A stretch of DNA of 64,000 nucleotides from Nemophila menziesii. Its lineage: Eukaryota; Streptophyta; Magnoliopsida; Boraginales; Hydrophyllaceae. Below are positions 60,597-64,000 of the stretch, piece after piece. The position numbers were made by a program, and so were the translations under genes. How positions within the stretch are numbered: the stretch's first letter is position 1; the number at the start of each line of letters is the position of its first letter. The notes under the pieces were generated by a model. That model did no database searches, was not told the origin of the DNA, and worked only from the letters and a program-made list of their open reading frames with translations. The stretch is from positions 24,603,507 to 24,667,506 of the forward strand of contig JARWIR010000017.1 of NCBI GenBank assembly GCA_029959085.1, given 5' to 3'.

Positions 60597-61142
60597 TGTT
60601 CTAAAACAAGGCCGCCTAGGCGTTTCAAAGTGCGATCCGCCTAGAATTTATCTGAAGGTGACTCGAAGGTTCGGTTAGGCGTAATTTAATTAATAAACTA
60701 TCAAATCGGATTAATAGGTCACACAACCCGAATACTACCTAGCAAGCTAGACCATAAATAACTAATTCAATCTAATCCACACATAAGCAAAATATAAAGA
60801 AAAAATACTTAGGTTAGAGTTTGAACACACGAGAAAAATAATGGTAAAATTGTTCAAATTTCAAATCTATATATCTTGAATTGGTCATTTTTAGGTTAAT
60901 AATAATGAATTATTATTATTTTATAGTTAAACATATATTATTTATGTTAAATTGATCTAGTTTAAGTATATTAGGATGTAGCTATTATTCAAATCAATGT
61001 ATTGGTAATATATATTAATATAAAATAATATAAAAACAGCCTAGATAAAAACCGCCTACATTCCGCTCAATGAGCCGTCTACCATCTAGGTGCTCGAACG
61101 TGGTTGACCGCCCTTATAGTGTCTAGCGCTTTATAGAACCAT
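60597..61142. mobile_element. Candidate non-autonomous DNA element with GTTCTAAAAC...GCCGCCTAGGCG ends
   Basis: Left end GTTCTAAAACAAGGCCGCCT; right end complement GGTTCTATAAAGCGCTAGAC. GCCTAGGCG/CCGCCTA-type blocks recur inside both arms (60611-60655 and 61040-61110). I did not find a clear target duplication. It ends about 330 bp before the SWEET start codon. Confidence 0.5.
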
Positions 61143-61340
61143 AATATATAAGTAAAGTCAATTATTTTTTTTTATTTTGTATATTGAATATTATAGAGAA
61201 GAGATAAAAAGGTTAGATATTTTATTTAATTTAATTTGGCACCTGTTACAATAGATTATGTGGCACGAGAGAATGTCGTGTGCATTTTAAAAACACTTAT
61301 CTTGATTGAAAGAATGAATGCGAGTACCACCGCACTTTAT

Positions 61341-61348
61341 TATAAATA
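61341..61348 (+). promoter_or_regulatory. TATA box of the SWEET gene
   Basis: TATAAATA followed by GGCC, 125 bp upstream of the start codon. It implies transcription start near 61370-61380 and a leader of about 100 nt, normal for a plant gene. No other strong TATA sits between it and the ATG. Confidence 0.7.
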
Positions 61349-61472
61349 GGCCACCTTAATCTGCATGAAATTGAAACATACAAACTTCTTTATTACCTAC
61401 AAACTATTCCTCTCTCTTAGGGTACTAAAATATTTACCTATTATTTAAAAAAATCTAAATCATTTAAAAGTC

Positions 61473-63052
61473 ATGGACAGTTCAACGAGCCACTGGATGA
61501 TTCTTATGTTTGGTCTACTTGGTAAGTTATCTGAAAATTTATCTTCATTATGCATGTATTTTTTACATTATTCAGTGGTTCTTGTTCAAAAAATCTTTAA
61601 TTTTTTTTTATTCAAAAATATTTTCAATATTGTGGCCATATTAGAAAATGGTTTGAGCATATTTCTGATAATTTTAAATTTGATGCAAGAAAATTAAAAT
61701 TTAAATGCTTTCTACAACATACAATGTAATCCTTTTTTTTCTTTTCTTTTTACTAGCCTTCTTTTTCGAGATGAAATTAATCTTTATTCTGGTTTGTTTG
61801 TTACTGTTATTAATTATAGGTAACGTCGTATCATTTGGTGTGTTTCTTTCTCCACTGTAAGTCATCTTTTCTTTTTCCCTTTTCACATTATTTTTCATTT
61901 TGGGAAATATATAAATTTAATTGCATGCATGCTCAGGCCTACATTCTATCAAATATACAAGAGAAAATCAACCGAAGGATTTCAATCAATTCCATACGTG
62001 GTTGCTCTGTTCAGTGCCATGCTATGGCTCTACTATGCATACTTGAAGACCAACGTCACTCTTCTCATAACTATAAATGCTGTAGGATGTTTCATTGAGA
62101 CCATTTACATAGGCTTCTATCTTTACTATGCACCTAAGAAACTCAAGGTTAGTAATATCTTACCTAGTTATCGTTTGCTCTGAAAATACATATGATTCTA
62201 CTTTTTGGACTGGATGATTATTTGAAATTCGGTCCATATATAGTATGAAAACAAAAATGATACTAACATGTTTTATGGAACTTGTGTAGGTTCAAACAAT
62301 GAAGGTCCTTGTTCTGCTAGTAATTGTTGGGTTTGGTCTTATTATTGGTCTTACTCAATTTCTAGTCAAAGGTATCCCAGCCCGTGCGGTCATCGTGGGA
62401 TGGATTTGCCTAGTGTTTTCTCTCTGTGTATTTGTTGCTCCTTTAGGCATTCTGGTAAGTTAAAACCCTAATCTAAACCTTCTAAATATATTTATGTAGA
62501 TAGTTTTTTATATCCATGGGAGACTAACTCTTGTTTTACAATTTTGCGCAGAGACAAATTATACGAACCAAGAGTGTGGAGTATATGCCCTTTCTTTTGT
62601 CATTTTTTCTCACATTAAGTGCCGTTACATGGTTTTTCTACGGTCTACTACTCAAGGACTTCAATATCGCTGTAAGTTTCATGCATGGTTTCTCTTGATA
62701 TATTTGATCGAAGACTAACTCCTAATTAATCATCATCGACTATTCTTTTCAATAGATTCCAAATGTGCTGGGCTTTGCTTTGGGTATTGTTCAGATGATC
62801 CTTTACGTAATTTACAAGAAGAAGGATGATAAGAAAGCGAATGAGAAAACTAAATATCCAGAATTACCAGATCAGATAATCATTTTAGAAGAAGGAAAGC
62901 TTCCAGAACAAATCATAGATATTGTGAAGCTTGGTGCACTCATATCTACGGATAAAACTCCTGTGGTTCCACAATCAGTCCATGATGATCATGCTCATTC
63001 TCGTGAAGCAGGACTCCATAGTTTTCCTAAGCCAATTCACGCTGCAGCTTGA
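61473..63052 (+). CDS. SWEET: SWEET bidirectional sugar transporter (MtN3/saliva family), six exons, 292 aa
   Basis: Exons 61473-61521, 61820-61856, 61937-62147, 62290-62454, 62552-62671 and 62756-63052. All introns are GT-AG, the phases join, and the total is 879 nt. The protein has seven membrane segments: two MtN3 triple-helix repeats (about residues 8-95 and 103-214) joined by a linker helix. Family landmarks: [20 protein letters not shown] (22-44), [18 protein letters not shown] (46-63), and in repeat two [19 protein letters not shown] (161-179). Pocket residues corresponding to those in AtSWEET1 are Asn76, Trp181 and Asn197. The conserved prolines Pro28, Pro48, Pro150 and Pro167 are present. 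A 78-residue hydrophilic tail follows. The long tail and repeat wording suggest clade III, whose known members mainly export sucrose; the exact member is not assignable. It acts by facilitated diffusion, probably at the plasma membrane. It is intact and full length. Confidence 0.95.
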
Positions 63053-64000
63053 AGAATGCTATTAGAAGCATGAATAATCAAATTAATATTGTTCTATGAT
63101 GATCAATTGTCTTTGTTCTTCCTTTGATGTGCGTACCGTACTATGTTGTTCTGTGTAATCATCATTGTCGTCTATTTTACTTAACAAATGTGGTTTTGTA
63201 ATATTCTGTAATAATTATGTCAAAGAAAACAGTAACTTTTTTTCCCGTGAGATTGAACAATGTAATGTAATGGTGAATTCTTAACCTCTAATATCAATTA
63301 TGTCCGTTATTAAGTAAGCTTTTGTTTGTATTATATATTTGCGTTTTAGACTTTTCCGTTCCTAATTAGTGTCTTTATTAGGTTTATAATTATTTTATCT
63401 AAAATTTCTGAAACTAAAGTTTCAAATTCAGTATTCAAGCATAAATAGCTAGGTTAGTTCTTTTTCCTGACATAAACTTTTTTTTCTAGTCTGGTTGATA
63501 TTGTTCATAAACGGTTTATTTCGTTTTTAATCCTAGTTGTATGATTTACTCCAACAAATTTGTATTAGTGGATATTGTAGAATAAATTATGCAATATATA
63601 TTAATATATATAAGATCAGAGGGCTTTGATAATGAAAGTCGAGTCTGAAGTACATGATGCCTTTATTTATTTAATTATTTAAATTAAAAACTTCAGCAAT
63701 GATTAAATTTGTTGCCTAACCTAATTCTTTCTGAATGAAGAATGTGATTAGATTTTCTTTTTCCTTCCTACCCCACCTACAATTATGCATGGATTGGTAG
63801 TGATGGGCAGATGGCTGGAACATTGTAAAGTAAAATATGTTAAGACTTTCGATCGACTCGGTAGTTGTCTTATCCTCGTAAAGCGATATTAGAATACCAC
63901 TTACAAGAAGAAACATAATCCTAAAGTTTAGTGCTGCAAGTGTCTTCTCCTGCCTGCCGGGTAATATTATCAAGAGAGTTAATTCAGTGAAGAAAATCTA
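63053..64000. other. SWEET 3' flank, no further gene recognised
   Basis: The SWEET 3' UTR begins here. AATAAT at 63072 and the GTAATATTCTGTAATAATTATG stretch near 63195-63220 are plausible polyadenylation elements. Beyond about 63300 the sequence is AT-rich spacer; an 85-codon minus-strand frame at 63716-63973 has no recognised motif. Confidence 0.5.

Overview
The window is plant nuclear DNA, almost certainly from a dicot. The evidence is a six-exon SWEET sugar-transporter gene with plant-type GT-AG introns, Athila-type Ty3/gypsy elements primed by tRNA-Asp, a Copia element, plant CACTA and Mutator transposons, and long AT-rich spacers. The species cannot be read from the sequence. Only one intact host gene is visible, a SWEET transporter at 61473-63052 (+). 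Nearly everything else is transposable-element sequence in different states of decay.

Layout. 1-2606: a LINE endonuclease fragment (-) split by a solo Athila-like LTR. 5.8-6.4 kb: a cluster of ACTGAGTA-type repeats. 6523-25185: an old Athila-like element (-) whose 3' LTR was later invaded by a young, complete but non-autonomous Athila-like element (7038-14780, perfect 5-bp target duplication ACATA). The old element has lost RT, RNase H and most of integrase. It also carries a 1,499-bp tandem duplication. 25.2-26.0 kb: a GA microsatellite and a LINE 3' end. 26-36 kb: spacer with a pyrimidine-rich repeat field, a CACTA fragment holding a 200-bp LINE insertion, a GRF zinc-finger relic and a Stowaway MITE. 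36.7-44.9 kb: a large Mutator-like element carrying a mudrA-type transposase relic (+) and a convergent ULP1-protease-like relic (-), separated and flanked by ACTGAGTA repeats. 45-52 kb: mostly unidentified spacer with a hAT-like MITE and TA microsatellites. 52.4-60.1 kb: a CACTA transposon relic (Tnp2) containing a Harbinger-like MITE, which in turn contains an internally deleted Copia element (55820-59877, perfect TSD TGTCT). 60.2-61.1 kb: a 170-bp foldback MITE with 69-bp inverted repeats and a second small element, both in the SWEET upstream region.

How the parts fit together. The nesting gives a relative order of events: the LINE precedes the solo LTR; the old Athila precedes the young one; the CACTA precedes the MITE, which precedes the Copia. 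The young Athila LTR pair differs at about ten positions by eye, so it inserted recently. The two copies of the tandem duplication differ by a similar fraction. The SWEET gene is the only locus expected to make a functional protein. Its proximal promoter has a good TATA box and lies close to two MITE-type elements that could influence it.
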